Below, in pieces: positions 33,675 to 45,968 of a stretch of 64,000 bases of DNA. How positions within the stretch are numbered: the stretch's first letter is position 1; every line of letters begins with the position of its first letter. Both the position numbers and the translations under genes were made by a program. A model generated the notes under the pieces. The model did no database searches and had not been told where the DNA came from. It saw nothing but the letters and a program-made list of their open reading frames with translations. Source of the DNA: Ascaphus truei (taxonomy: Eukaryota > Chordata > Amphibia > Anura > Ascaphidae); the NCBI GenBank assembly GCA_036426205.1, contig CM071573.1, positions 77,827,114 through 77,891,113 on the forward strand, read 5' to 3'.

Positions 33675-33915
33675 TGTAAGAAATTGAGATGAAAGTGCGG
33701 TGCACAACCAAAGCAGAAATCCCCACAAATGAATAAAGAGAGATTGCGCTCCAATAAAGAATGATATTTAATGGGCCATCATTGAAAGCGGAGGTCACAG
33801 TCTACCTACGCGTTTCACGTCGTAGTGCTTTATTTTTATTGGAGCGCACTTCTCTATTCATTTTTGGGGATTTCTGCCTTGGTAGGGCACCGCACTTTCA
33901 TCTCAATTTCTTGCT
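33675..33915. repeat. Penelope pLTR-type inverted repeat
   Basis: Arms of about 80 bp (33677-33758 and 33832-33914; AATTGAGATGAAAGTGCGGT and complement) around minus-strand GTGAAACGCGTAGG; the 5' ribozyme core is lost. Confidence 0.7.
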
Positions 33916-34401
33916 TCTTCATCTGGTGGATTTGCACACAGATGACATGAGGATCTGCTGAACGGATGGTGGTCAGACTCATCAACATGTGAGGGAGTTT
34001 GTTGTGGATGTATTAGCCTTCATTGTATTTACGGTACTAATTGGATGGCTCCAGGCAGGCGTTCGCTTCCCTATACATGCCTTTACATACATGTGACTGG
34101 ACTTCCTTATAGGAACTTCTGGACGAGAGATCAGTAAATTAATTTCACATATATGCTATCTATGTGTCTGAGCACCACACCCTTTCCGGGCTGTGTTTTC
34201 TAAATACATTTAATGTAACTTGTGAGTATATTAATTACTGCAACTTCTTGTCTTGCGATCACGAGGAAGCCAAGTATACAGGGATGAGTAAATCCCAGAT
34301 TGGACAGGAGGAAGGAAAGACTAAGCTGGGGTCCAACCTGACCACAGCTATCAACATCCAATGATACAAATAAGTGACTTAGGGTTAAAGCTGCAGACAA
34401 A

Positions 34402-35584
34402 TGTAGCCATTTTCCCCTCTTATATGAAGGGTCTACTAGTGCTGCCGGTACCTGACGGCTCACAGGGATCTGAGCCTCCGCTACTGGGAGCCTGGGGTAA
34501 CGAATATACTGAGTGGCAGCGCCTCCACCTGCATGGATCCCAATTGGATGGGATAACCCAGAGCAGGAACTATTAATAACAGTCCACAGGTTATAAGAAT
34601 AACAATAATAACATTTACTGTGAACAATAACCATAAACCACATACAAGCAATAGCAATACTAATGGTTATAGCTAAACCTCGCCGCCCAGGGCGTTGTCC
34701 CACCACCGTGTATCCCCACACCGTGTCCACAGTACCAGAGGTGTCCCCTGGTCACTTCACCCAATAAGTGTCCCCAAAAGATGCCACCCCTCTAGGCGTG
34801 ATCAGCGCCTTATTATACTGGTGTTGGTGCACGTTTGGCGAACAGTACCTGCCGAGTGTGTTCCCACCCTGGCGCAGTAACAATGAGAAGCAGGGGATCT
34901 GCCGATCCAACAATATCCTCCGCTGGGTGGGATGTCTCCCTCTGGAGTGACTTCCACAATGATGGTCGCTCACTCTCTGGCAGTCTGGTCAGACTGCTGC
35001 AGCAATAGTTCAAATGAAACCACTGTGGCCCTAAGCTAGCTAATCACTAAAGGGGCAGGATCCCTAACTGAAGGGCCTTCCCTACAGCAGCCACAAGCTT
35101 ATGATGCGTTGGGGCCTATCTGGGGTGTAGGGGATCTCTGGCCTAGTGCAGAGGATCAGAGACCCCTGCACATGTACAACCTCCCCTAACTGCGTCCCTG
35201 CTCCAACTGCCAGCAACCCTCAGAGTTTCAAATGTATCAACTGCCTCACAGAAGAATCCTGTCACTTCATTGGCCAGGCCTGGCCACCTGACTGCCAGTC
35301 CTGTGGCCTTCTTGGGGCTGAAGTCCCCGTGGAACCCCCTTAGCATTGGCGCCGCGTGCGCTATCTCTAATGGCCACCGCAATGCTCCCTGCGCATGCGC
35401 GAACCTTGTAATGGCCGCCGCACCAGGGGAAGATACTGCGCATGCGTAAAAGGCAAGATGGCGGTGCCCTGATCATTAGCTCCCGTCGGAGCTCCGGCAA
35501 TGCGCTCGCCACTCCGGCAGCCCCCACAGCGACCACCCTTCTCCCGAGCGGATGTAAGGGGCCAATCGGGGAACCCAGGCCACA
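34402..35584 (-). mobile_element. Solo LTR, family LTR-2, reversed
   Basis: The minus strand runs TGTGGCCTGGGTTCCCCGA to ATGGCTACA, 1183 bp, with the GGTGGAGGCGCTGCC block near the 3' end, as at 2040-3105. CATGCGCA-rich U3. Confidence 0.75.
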
Positions 35585-36230
35585 AATATATATATATAAA
35601 AAAATATATATAAATATATATATCAGCGCTGATTTTTCTTTTTGTTGATATATATTTATAAGTGCTTTTTTGTCGGCAAAAGGATGCAGAAACCCTTTCA
35701 CAGGATGAATTTAGGTTTAAACTACAATAAATAATGTAATTTGACATAAAGAAATGTAACCCACAAAGCAAGTTTTCCGCCCAGGCAATATCCCTCCAAC
35801 ATTCCTAATGATAAGGAGAACCCTTGATAGGTCATACTTAGTACTTCTTTACATTGTAGAATGCCCATTTTTTTGGCAGCATTGTGAACATGAAATGATG
35901 CTTAAATGCTGGAAGGAGTGCAGACTTCTGAACATCATTTGGAAGGCGTCTCTGCTGGTGGCCCCTCTGGAGCGCAGGGAGGGGAGGAACGCGCTTCTAA
36001 ATGTTATTCCGGAAATTCTGAGAAGTCCATTTATTCCCCGAATTTCCAGGGAATTCCCCATAAACACGGTTACCATGGAAATAGCTGAATGCATGATGGA
36101 TGTTAACTGCTGTCCTGGAAAAACTGAGCAAGGGGAGAGAGAGAAGTGAGAAAGCGAGGGAGAACGCGAAAAGGAAATGGCGGGGGATAGTCGAAAGAAG
36201 GGGTGGTTAACTCCAGTCCTCAAGGGCCAC
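35585..36230. other. Microsatellite then unassigned sequence
   Basis: (TA)n at 35585-35625; 35800-36180 carries overlapping open frames without recognisable similarity; a fragment of the hAT palindromic MITE lies at 36200-36237. Confidence 0.5.
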
Positions 36231-36237
36231 CAACAGG

Positions 36238-36440
36238 CGTTATTTCCCACGTTAACGTTAACTGCTGAGGATATGTGTTGAGGTGGTCCCTACCTCTTCT
36301 GCAAATCATTAGCACAAACGTCCGTTAAAGTTAACGGCAGGCTGTCGTTACTTAAACACGGCACTTAACGCATCCTTAATTACTTTTGAGGATACCTGTT
36401 AGCACGAAACGATACGTTAACACAAATGAACGGATGGTTA
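36238..36440. repeat. Palindromic repeat
   Basis: CACGTTAACGTTAACTGCTG...AAACGATACGTTAACAC, weakly inverted. Confidence 0.45.
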
Positions 36441-36998
36441 AGTATTTGACGGACCTCCGAGGATCTACCCCTTAGCAAGATAGGCTGGGCCGCCGACAGG
36501 GGGGGACAGCCGGGACAGGTGTCCCGGGCCCGGTGTCTTCGGCCCTTAGTGAGATCAGAACAAAATAAGAGAGTAAAAAGCAAAAATCCCTCTACTCATT
36601 TTCATTTGTTTTTTTTTGCCATATTGATGTTTTTACAGAATTCGAACCAGGGAGTCCTCCGAAGTTCAAGTGCGCAGTTGATGATGTTTTGGGAAATCAA
36701 AATGGCCACCAATTCACAGGCCAATAAGAAGCTGCTCCAACATCAGGTGTTGATGCTGCTGTTGTGAATTACTGTGGGCGCCATCTTTGAAAACCCAGGA
36801 AGTACACTGGCAACCACAATGGTAAGTATGTCTGGAACCCCCCACCCCCTCCCCCCACGGAAAACCGTGATCACGTGACTTGACCTCTCTTGAGAGCAGC
36901 CATGTGACCACTGTGGGACTTAACCCAGAAATGGAAGAGGAGGAGTCCACCTGCAGTACAGGGAACGCAGGACGCCATCTCAATCGGACAACGGTCAC

Positions 36999-37304
36999 TC
37001 TAAGGCACGGCGTATAGTGCCCGCGACGGGCGACGCGACGGGTGACGTCACCCGTCGCCGCTAGCAAAAGTTATATTTCGCTTTGCGGCCGCGTCGCAGG
37101 CGTACTGGCATTTGATTGGTTGGGGGGCTGTCACATGAGGCGACAGCCCTTGAAAAATCAAATATTGCCAGCTACCAAAATTCGCGACGCGACGTCACTC
37201 CGTCGCATTGTCGCCGTCGCGCTTACTATAAGCGCACGTGGTGGAAATGCATTTGTTTTTGGGCGACGTCGCCCGTCGCGGGTACTATACGCGCAGCCTA
37301 AGGG
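36999..37304. mobile_element. Harbinger-like MITE with about 32-bp TIRs
   Basis: The left end GGCACGGCGTATAGTGCCCG and the complement of the right end GGCTGCGCGTATAGTACCCG both continue into CGACGGGCGACG. TAA flanks both sides. The interior contains TTTGATTGGTTGG and a TTGAAAAATCAA palindrome. Confidence 0.85.
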
Positions 37305-37421
37305 TATGACGTAGCTACTACATCATGGGACTGCAGCAGAGCCAGACCACAGGGTGGGGGGACTCCCAAAGGCGTAATGAGGAACTGAAAATATTGAAAC
37401 TATCAGCTTGTGATATGTATA

Positions 37422-38250
37422 TTTGTATTTATATAGCTCCACCAATGTATGCAGCGCTTTTCAAAAGAGGCAATAAATTACAGGGACTTATAATACAATA
37501 AGTGCAAGAAACATCACATCAACAGTTGGAAAGGAAATCCCTGCCACGGAGAGCTTACAATCTAAATGGTAGGATGAGAGACTTCCAGAGACAGCAGGTG
37601 AGGGGGTAAGTGCAGTAGATGGTCGTGCTTGGCCGCAATGGTTGGTAAGAGTGACTGTGGGTGTGGGACAGTAACCATGAGTCCAGGCTATTGAGATGCT
37701 TCACTCATATGGTGTGTTTTTAGGTTTAGCTCAGCACTTGGCATATTCTGAGTGCGATACAGTTCACAGATATCGGGCAGTGATGGAAAAAGGTTTACGA
37801 CGAAAGAGCAGTAGAGGTGAAAGTGGTAGAAAGGAGACAGTTATGAGCAGACCGCAGGAGACGAGCAGGGGCATAACGAGAGGTCGAAGCTGATATGTAG
37901 GGAGGAGCAGATGAGTACCTAGTCCTAGAGCCTTAGGTAAAGAGGAGAACTTTGTAGGTGATGTAAAACTTGGTGGGAAGCCAGGAGAGGGATTTAAGGA
38001 GGTGATGAGCAGGGACTGGGAGAAAGTGAAATGATTCTAGCTGCAGAATGTTGTATAGATTGCAAAGGAGAACGTTTCCAGACAGGGATACCTGGCTGTT
38101 AGTAGTAAATGACGATAATCCAGAGGCAAGAAGATACGGGCATGCATTAGAGTGTTAGCAGTACTGTGAGAGAGGCAAGGGCAGAGTTGTAGTTCCTGAC
38201 CAGGTTGTCAAGAATCTGTAGCGGAAGAAAAAAGCAGGACAGCGTGAGCC
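37422..38250 (-). mobile_element. CR1/L2-type LINE 3' region, reversed
   Basis: TATTTATATAGCTCCACCAA...GAGCTTACAATCTAA, then further untranslated sequence up to about 38250. Confidence 0.55.
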
Positions 38251-38636
38251 TCAAAGGAAAGAGAGGGAGGAATAAGAAGGGTTTGGTAGCGGCAGACTGA
38301 GGAGAGGAGGTTCCCCACGCCTCCACCCCTGCCATCAGGAGCAGCAACTGTACCTGCCCGTCAACCTCTCCTCGTACCTTGACCTCTATTCTGCCTGGAC
38401 TCCCTTTCCCTGGTGCATTGTTCTCGGCTTCAGCTTCCATTACAACACCTTGTATGTTATCGGTGGGGGCGCGGGGGTTTCTCCCGCTTAGCTGCGGTGG
38501 GTGTCCATTGGCTCCTGTGTGCCCTGCTCTCCGTGTTGTCACATCTTGCCTTTAAAGTGGTCAGCAAAGCTAAAGAGAAGAAAGGAAGGGAAGCAGGAGG
38601 TGAAGGTCACAGGAGGGAGTCAAACAGGAAAAAAAC

Positions 38637-38800
38637 ATTTAGATTGTAAGCTCTTCGGGGCAGGGACTCCCTTTTCTTATTTTATGTCAGAAGCGCTTAT
38701 TCCCACTATGTGTTATATTATAGTGTCCTGTGTGTTACTGCTGTAACGCGTGGGGGACATGGATGGCGCTATATAAATAAAGATATACATACATACAAAA
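38637..38800 (+). mobile_element. CR1/L2-type LINE 3' tail
   Basis: AGATTGTAAGCTCTTCGGGG to GCGCTATATAAATAAAG followed by (ATAC)n. Confidence 0.8.
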
Positions 38801-38899
38801 GACGGATTGAAATAAGAATCACGTGTCACACAGAGTCTCCTCATTTCCTATCTGTTGTGAGACTTCAGATCCTATATTTAGGATAGCGTCATCTCTACC

Positions 38900-39302
38900 C
38901 TAAGGCCGATTCCATAGAAGGACAGGCCGCGCTGAGACGTGCGGACGCTCCGTGCTGAGCCCCTGCAATGAGGATGCCTTGAGAGGGTGCTCACGCGAGT
39001 GTCCGCAGGTGTGCGGAGGCGCTGGATTTTTCAGCCGACAGCCAAGCTGTTTTTCAGCGCGCTGTCGGCTGAAAACATCCAATCAGCGCGGAGCAGCGTC
39101 AACGTCGGCGCCGTGACATTGACGTTGGTGCGTCGTGGGCGATTGGCCCAGCGACGTCACTGCCCCGCCTCCCTCAGTCTCCCCCCGCCTCCCGATCGCG
39201 CCCGCTGGCTCGCCTGCATGGGCATGAAATCGCACAGATTTCAGCAGGCGAGCCTCAGCGTCAGCGCAGCTCCGAACTCCTCACCCCTCTATGGCCCCAG
39301 CC
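38900..39302. mobile_element. Harbinger-like MITE, about 400 bp
   Basis: Ends GGCCGATTCCATAG and CTATGGCCCCAGCC, flanked by TAA and TAG. Internal inverted block TTTTCAGCCGACAGCC/TGTCGGCTGAAAA. Confidence 0.75.
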
Positions 39303-39549
39303 TAGCCTTCTGAACTCCCCTACTGTATCAGCTTCTACCACCGCTGCTGGGCAGCGCCTCCACACATCCACCACCTTTCTTTGAAGAAATACTTCCTAAC
39401 ATTTCCCATTATATGGCCTGGCCTCTCACAAATATGGCCCCCCTGAAACTCTCTACCTGTATATAGTTCAATGTTTCTATTATATCTCCTTTAAGTTGAA
39501 CTTATTGAGGTCCTTTAGTCTCTCCTACAGAAAGAAAAAGTATCCCATA

Positions 39550-40110
39550 GGGGACATCTTCCAGAAAACGGGGCACACCATATGTATCAGAAATAAGAAG
39601 ATCATTTATTACATCACTTTAGACATCGGCGCGCAATGCTAAAAACATTTAAACCTAGGAATGCAGGCACCTGACGATGAAAATTATATAATAGTGCACA
39701 ACAGATATAATGAATAGTGCAGCGGAGGCATATCATCCACTCAGGAGACCAGAAGGATCCACACGAGGGATTATAACGGTACGCGGGTACTTAAAGACGA
39801 GACACAATAATAACTAGATTAAATGCTGAATATATCAAGATCGCATAACATGATATCACAATATAACCTAATAAGGAAATTCTAATTCATATGTAAATGT
39901 TAAAGACGGTATCCCTTAAATATCACTGCATAGTCCGCCGAAATCTATCGGTAAATAATGCAGGTCCACAGCAGTCCCGGATCAGTGCTCAAAAAGATGG
40001 CGTCTGATAGTGGACAAGCGCCGAGAGCTCCATGCTGCAACTGGTGTCAGCTCTCAACGGCGACCTGACGTACGTTTCGCACTTTGCTTCATCAGGGGCC
40101 TGGTTTCATT
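39550..40110 (-). mobile_element. Penelope-like pLTR arm with hammerhead ribozyme
   Basis: A non-coding arm ending in the ribozyme at 40062-40105. A second copy of 39830-40050 lies at 41528-42560 and is interrupted by a solo LTR. Confidence 0.6.
40062..40105 (-). ncRNA. Hammerhead ribozyme, type I, Penelope-associated
   Basis: Minus strand: CTGATGA, a short helix II (GCA/TGC), GAAA, the palindromic minimal stem III ACGTACGT, then C at the expected cleavage position. Helix I pairs GGCC with GGTC. Core residues are intact; helices are short. Confidence 0.6.
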
Positions 40111-40191
40111 TGTGAGTTCACCGTAATTATATACCAAATATGGGGTCATATCCAAGAGTCTTTAGTCTTTCCTGATACATTTTATGATATA

Positions 40192-40377
40192 GACGTGGGG
40201 CGGCCAACGCCAGTCCTCAAAAGCTACCAACAGGTCAGGTTTTCAGGATATCCCTGCTTCAGCACAGGTGGTGCAGTCTTCGACTGAGCCACTGATTGAG
40301 CCACCTGTGCTGAACCAGGGATATGCTGAAAACCTGACCTGTTGGTAACTCTTGAGTACTGGCGTGGGCCACCCCTG
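40192..40377. mobile_element. hAT palindromic MITE
   Basis: Complete palindromic copy, flanked by GATATAG-type duplications. Confidence 0.8.
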
Positions 40378-40379
40378 AT

Positions 40380-41525
40380 ATAGTCCATGCACCATTTCAG
40401 TAACCCTTCTTTGCACAATCTCTCATTTATTTGTGTCCTTCCGGAGATAGAGAAGGTGAAGTATCAACGTAAGAACGTATAACGTAGACGTTTGTTTTGC
40501 TGCTTAAGCTCCGTTTTTTTGCTGGCGTGTGTGTCAATGTTAGAAAGCGTTCCTTACATCTGACACAAACCGTCGGCCCAAAAAGTTACCGCCGCCTCAG
40601 ACCTGGCGGATTTTTCTGATGCAAATACAAGATACGAAGGTGACGCGCGCAGACGCAGCATATGATACCTCTAATTTCAGGTCAACTCCTCTCCAACTCC
40701 TTCTATTGCCTCTCCCAAAAGCGCAAAGGTGACACACACGGCACAAAACTTGGAGCAGGGACCGTGACGCAGACGCAAGATGGGGATGATCCAAATTGCG
40801 TACATTTTGCACCGAATTTGCCTTGATACAGTACCTCCCCGCCATGGTCCATGTAAAGGCCATGAATAATTCAGAACAGAACAACCTGTAATTCACAGAG
40901 ACTCGTGTACAAACCTGCAGCCATGCCCTGGAAATGTGTATAATTTGTGCACAGCGGCTGTGTGGGTTTACATCTGCTTATATGCATTAAAGTGAAAACG
41001 CTGAGTTATTAACACCTTCTCTGCGTTCTGCATAGATGTTTCTTTCAGGGAGGAAAGGACACAACAATATGTGTGTTAGTGCCACCCTTCAGTAGGCCTT
41101 GTTAGGCGGTGTATACTCACTCATTCTGGTCATGGTTATGATGTCACATAATCTGTGATGTCAGTTGTTACATTATTCTGCTCTTGCTGCTGAATTATTC
41201 CACACGTAGAATAGCGGCCACGGGCAACATTAAAAGCAGAACAGAAAACAGGGAGATTAATATTTGAAGAGAATTCTTATCTTTCTCAAAAACATTTGCG
41301 GAGAGACGAGTAATAATGCACAGCGGAGGGAGGGGCGCCAACAAAAAAATGTTTTCGGTGCCGAATGTTCATTACACGTTAATCAAATGTCCGCTGTTTG
41401 ATGCAGATTATTAGTCAGCGGAGGGGTTTTTATACTCTGTATTTTCATATGCTCTGCTGGCTATAATTACACCACCATTCATTTTATAACGGCACTGCAA
41501 GCACTCTCTGTGTATATATATGTAA
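40380..41525. other. Mostly unique non-coding sequence
   Basis: 41200-41480 is compact, AT-rich and motif-dense (TTAATCAAATG, CAGATTATTAG, GGCTATAATTACACC) and could be a conserved non-coding element. No exon seen. Confidence 0.35.
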
Positions 41526-41527
41526 AT

Positions 41528-42560
41528 ATCGCATAATATGATATCACAATATAACCTAATAAGTGTAGCGGTCATGTAAAATGGCTACAGTCATCTCTCC
41601 TGCTGACAGTAAGGCCTGGTAAGTTGTGGGCATGCCAGCAGTAATTATGGAGGTTTGCCCTCACACCCTGGTGGGGTGCCCTGTGTATGGATGGGAGTAG
41701 TCACATGCTCTGACTCCATGGTTAGTGATGTCAGAGGTGTGTCAGCTTCCAGCGTGTACATAAGGCACAGCACTGAGTCTAAAGTTAGTTCTGCCAGAGT
41801 TCTGTCAGAGATCTGCATCCAGTTCAAGTTCAAGTACTAGCCTGAGTTAATAAGAGTTCTAGTTATGTTATAGCAACTGAGAGGAGACTGTGTCCAGGGA
41901 CCTGGCACAGGGCGTGATCCCTGCAGGGATAGGGAATCCCTAATTAAGGAGAAGATACACCTATTAAAGGGAGGCACTGACGGCAGAATGAGTGGCTAAG
42001 ACTATACTGCGAGGGGCAGCTAGCCCACATCAACCAATAAAGATGTTCTCATTCACAAACCCTCTCGTGTACATGTGTGGAGTGAATGTACAGAGAGGAG
42101 CACCACGGAGGAGTTCCTCAACAGGATCATCCCCATGCGGACGCAGGGACCCTGATGAGGTGGAGGCGCTGCACTGGAACTAGGTGAGACTCAGCACACT
42201 ACCTCAGCTGCCTGTCTGGACGGGTCCTCCCCATACACCATCATGCGGGAGACTCAGGAGTCCTGTTGCCAACAGGTGCACCACCAGACACTACCACACT
42301 GTAATGGGGGCCGGTTAGACCGCAGGGGCCAATGTGAGATTGGGTGGGTCAGGCCGGTTCAGAAATACCGTTACATAAGGAAATCCTAATTCATATGTAA
42401 ATGTAAAAGGACGTTATCGCTTGATTATCACTGCAGAGTCCGCAGAAATCCATCGGTAGATAATGCAGGTCCACAGCAGTCCCGGATCAGTACTCAAAAA
42501 GATGGCGTCTGAGAGTGGAGAGAGGACGAGAGCTCCATGCTGCAACTGGTGTTTGCTCTC
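41528..42560 (-). mobile_element. Penelope-like arm split by a solo LTR
   Basis: 41528-41563 and 42376-42560 together match 39836-40050; the ribozyme end is missing. Confidence 0.7.
41564..42375 (+). mobile_element. Solo LTR (LTR-1 family), TSD TAAG
   Basis: TGTAGCGGTCATG to ATACCGTTACA, 812 bp, with TAAG at 41560-41563 and 42376-42379. The empty site is visible in the related copy at 39868 (CCTAATAAGGAAATT). Carries AATAAAGATG near 42038 and GGTGGAGGCGCTGCACTGG. Confidence 0.9.
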
Positions 42561-42617
42561 AATGGATATTCACTCAACTCAAAGTATTCACAGCAAACAG
42601 CATCCGCTCCACGACAG

Positions 42618-43229
42618 GTGTCCCCTGGTCACTTCACCCAATAAGTGTCCCCAAAAGATGCCCACCCCTCTAGGCGTGATCAGCGCCTTATTATACTGGT
42701 GTTGGTGCACGTTTGGCGAACAGTACCTGCCGAGTGTGTTCCCACCTGGGCGCAGTAGCAATGAGAAGCAGGGGATCCGCCGATCCAACAATATCCTCCG
42801 CTGGATGGGATGTCTCCCTCTGGAGTGACTTCCACAATGATGCTCGCTCACTCTCTGGCATTCTGGTCACAGACTGCAGCAGCAATAGTTCAAATGAAAC
42901 CACTGTGGCCCTAAGCTGGCTAACCACTAAAGGGGCAGGATCCCTAACTGAAGGGCCTTCCCTAAAACAGCCACAATCTAGGGTGAGTTGGGGCCTAGGG
43001 GATCTCTGGCCTAGTGCAGAGGGTCACAGACCCCTGTACCTGTACAACCTCCCCTAGCTGTGCCCCAGCTCCAACTGACAGCAAGCCCCCAGAACACTAA
43101 CTGTAACAACTGCCTCAGCAGGGAATCCTAACACTCCATTGGCCAAGCCTAGTCACCTGACTCCGCAGCAACCTCCCTTCTCCCAAGCTGCAGCAGAGGT
43201 AAAAGCCAAACCAGGGAACCCAGGCCACA
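42618..43229 (-). mobile_element. LTR-2 fragment, reversed
   Basis: Nearly collinear with 34738-35584 (TGTCCCCTGGTCACTTCACC...), lacking the R/U5 side. Confidence 0.75.
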
Positions 43230-43239
43230 CAAGCAATAT

Positions 43240-43690
43240 CCTACATGTGAGTTTTTTTTAAATAAATTAGTTCTGTACAATGAAAAAATACTTGTAGCAT
43301 TTTGTTTTTTAAAACAACTCTGAATTACATTTTTAATGTATTATAATGCAACAAGTCTTTTTTTGTTTCTATAGCAACCATTTACAAAGTCACATCCCCT
43401 TCCTCTTCTGAAACAGGCGGGGGGCACACCCCTTTTGAGTCCTGACCCCTTTCTAGCAGTGCACCCATTGTATCTAGTGATCTTTGGTCCTCTTCTGCTG
43501 CACTGACCGCCATTTAGTGAACCCCCCCGAGCTGAATCTTTGCCGATCGATCACAGGAGAACGGATCGATCGGCAACTTGGCTAATTACTTATCACTGTG
43601 TGGATTGTATTGATGCACATATTAAAGGGTAAAAAAAAAAGAATTTAAAAAAAAAGAATTTAAAAAAAAAACGTTGGCTTGAACTGCGGC
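43240..43690. repeat. Interspersed repeat (family B), reversed
   Basis: GCATTTTGTTTTTTAAAACA through GATCGATCGGCAACTTGGC, the reverse of 28085-28575. Confidence 0.75.
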
Positions 43691-43874
43691 TTTAAGAACA
43701 AACATGACTTCTAAACTAGAATAAAACAATTAGAAGTTGCATTACTTGTTTGCTTGCAGACTTTGAAATGAAACATATTGCAGAAGAAGGTTCAGCAATG
43801 AGACATTAACTTTTAAAGGAGCAATTCCGTCTGCTTGTTTGTTTTTGCTTGTTTGTTTTTGCCCTCCCTCTTTT

Positions 43875-45265
43875 TCGCACATAGGAAGCAGGGGGTCTCC
43901 AGAGCTGAACCGTGTTAATTTCAGCCCCCCGAGATGCTTCCTGAGAAAGGTGCAGCCTGCACAGTCCCCTCCAGGGGAAACAAAATGGAGGTTTAAATCT
44001 TCCCGCGTCACGCTGGCTACCATGAAGCTGCAACGCCATCCGTCGTGGCTTGATATAGATGTAGAAGAAAGCAGAGCACTTTTCTATATCTATATCCAGT
44101 TCTGCTCTTCAACCAAAAGGAATGAAGTTTGGACGCTGCGCTTTCACGTGAGTCCTCCTTTGAGTACAAGTCCGTTTCCCAGATGACTTCAGAAAGGTAT
44201 GGGTGACTATTCAACACGCTGTGACTTCTGGACACGAGGATTTGTTGACCCTTTCTACAGGGGGCGGTGGGGTTTCCCAGACGAGCATTATCTGTTCACA
44301 TACCTGGTCACACACTCCAAATGATGGCTACTTCGTGTTGGAATTTTTCTGTTGCTGCGTCTGAGCACCGCACATTTTTGGGATTATGTGGCTTGATCTT
44401 GGCCTATTTACAAAAAGTGGTGGGGAGGCAGGGGATGGTATAGCACTACAGGCTTAGCTTAGGCCTTTAATTATTTGTTTCCCCCTAAGGACCAACCTGA
44501 CTGCTGCTGCTTTTTATATCTCCCTTAGCTCCCAGCAGGCCATGCTCCAGGAAGGGTTTTCAAAAATGTGTACTCCTCCCGGCCCGGCTCTAAAGGAGTT
44601 TATATCGAGTTGGATATACTGTATATACATGGCAATGCTCAGTCTCTCGTACGTTTGCAGCGTGCTGGGTGGGAGCTTTATATTCACATCTGTTATAAGG
44701 CTCCCCCTGCTAGCTCTCACTGCCACGCTGGGAAGGTACTTCAGCTTGTTTCCCTTAGTATCGGTTAGACTGACAATCTCCTTCATAGCGTCAATAATGC
44801 CCTATCTCAGGTGGACTCTTGTTGGGGGACACACTATTCCCTGGGATCACCATCCCGTTACTGCGGACGGCGTAGCTTCGTCTATACTTGTCGGATCGGG
44901 AGGTTACTGAGGACCTTCCGATGGGGCTGATCCGATTATGCTGCAGAGTTAAAACAATAATATAGGCAATAGCCTGGGATGTGTGATATGTATGCGCTGC
45001 CGGAGGGGTTACTATCTAGATGCACTAAATGTGCGCTACTGTGCAGTTAAAACTGGTTATAAAACCAGACGTATAATATACTTTTTTGCAACATACGACT
45101 AATGTCATGTGTGCCGTGTCCATCCCTATTAACTTACGTTCTGGGTGGCTTATCATTTTTATTGATTGGTGCACACGAAACTATATGTGACTTATCATTC
45201 TGGAGGATTGGCTCTTATCTCAATCTAATTTTATATATATATACAGTGTATATATATATATATAT
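43875..45265. other. Family A fragment, then Penelope-type non-coding DNA
   Basis: 43880-43960 matches family A (CAGGGGGTCTCCAGAGCTGA). 44330-44400 has TGCGTCTGAGCACCGCACAT, resembling 34165-34190. Open frames at 44514-44910 overlap on both strands and match nothing I know. Confidence 0.4.
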
Positions 45266-45269
45266 TAGA

Positions 45270-45720
45270 GAAAAAGAGAAAAGAAGCACCCGATCCTTGT
45301 ATAAAATCAGATAAACAAAGTTTTAATATCTCATGGACAAGACAAATGCACACTTACAATTTGTCTGATAAAATAAAGCATGTTATGGGACCTGCCCATG
45401 CACCAACTGAGGACTCCTCGGTCTCTTCTTTGTGTGTGAGTGTCAGTATTGCCTCCAAAAAGGATGTTGCTGTCAGCTGCTGTCTCCAGGGGAGTAATCC
45501 TTAGTGTTTGGGAGCATTCAATCTCCACATGCGGCCGCCATTAGCCTTTCTTCTCACACTTGAAACCGGAAAATAATCTTCAGGCAAGTCCTTGCCTCCT
45601 CACGCTGGTTCTGGGAGCTGCCCTGTCACCGTAGGTTCACTGCCAGATATCCCTACGCGTTTCTTCCGACTCTGCGGATTTCATCAGGGGATCTGTAGTG
45701 TGTGAAGGGCGCTGTCTATA
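45270..45720 (-). mobile_element. Penelope-like pLTR with hammerhead ribozyme
   Basis: Non-coding arm ending in the ribozyme at 45643-45697; no coding part attached. Confidence 0.6.
45643..45697 (-). ncRNA. Hammerhead ribozyme, type I, Penelope-associated
   Basis: Minus strand: helix I 5' CAGATCCC, CTGATGA, helix II TCCG/CGGA with loop CAGAGT, GAAA, minimal palindromic stem III ACGCGT, A at the cleavage site, then GGGATATCTG closing helix I with a 2-base bulge. All core residues are consensus. Confidence 0.75.
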
Positions 45721-45739
45721 TTTTCTGTCAATATAATAT

Positions 45740-45929
45740 ATAATATAATAATTATATATATATATATATATAAATATATATACAGTGGTTGACAAATCAC
45801 CCAAAAATCTACTCGCCACATAGTCCCGCCCCCAATCCCACCCTGCTTGGGCGCCATGAGGAGGTAGCCACGGGGTCAAATCCAGTTGCCACGGTCCTGT
45901 AGGTTGAATGGATTGTCGAACACTTATAT

Positions 45930-45966
<37 letters not shown>
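45740..45966. repeat. TA-rich microsatellites and transposon terminus
   Basis: (TA)n at 45745-45783 and 45928-45965; between them CAGTGGTTGACAAATCACCC, a common DNA-transposon end. Confidence 0.6.

Positions 45967-45967
<1 letters not shown>

Positions 45968-45968
<1 letters not shown>

Noticed and set aside
34200..34730. 176-codon minus-strand open frame
   Set aside because: Crosses the border of a reversed LTR; no recognisable motif.
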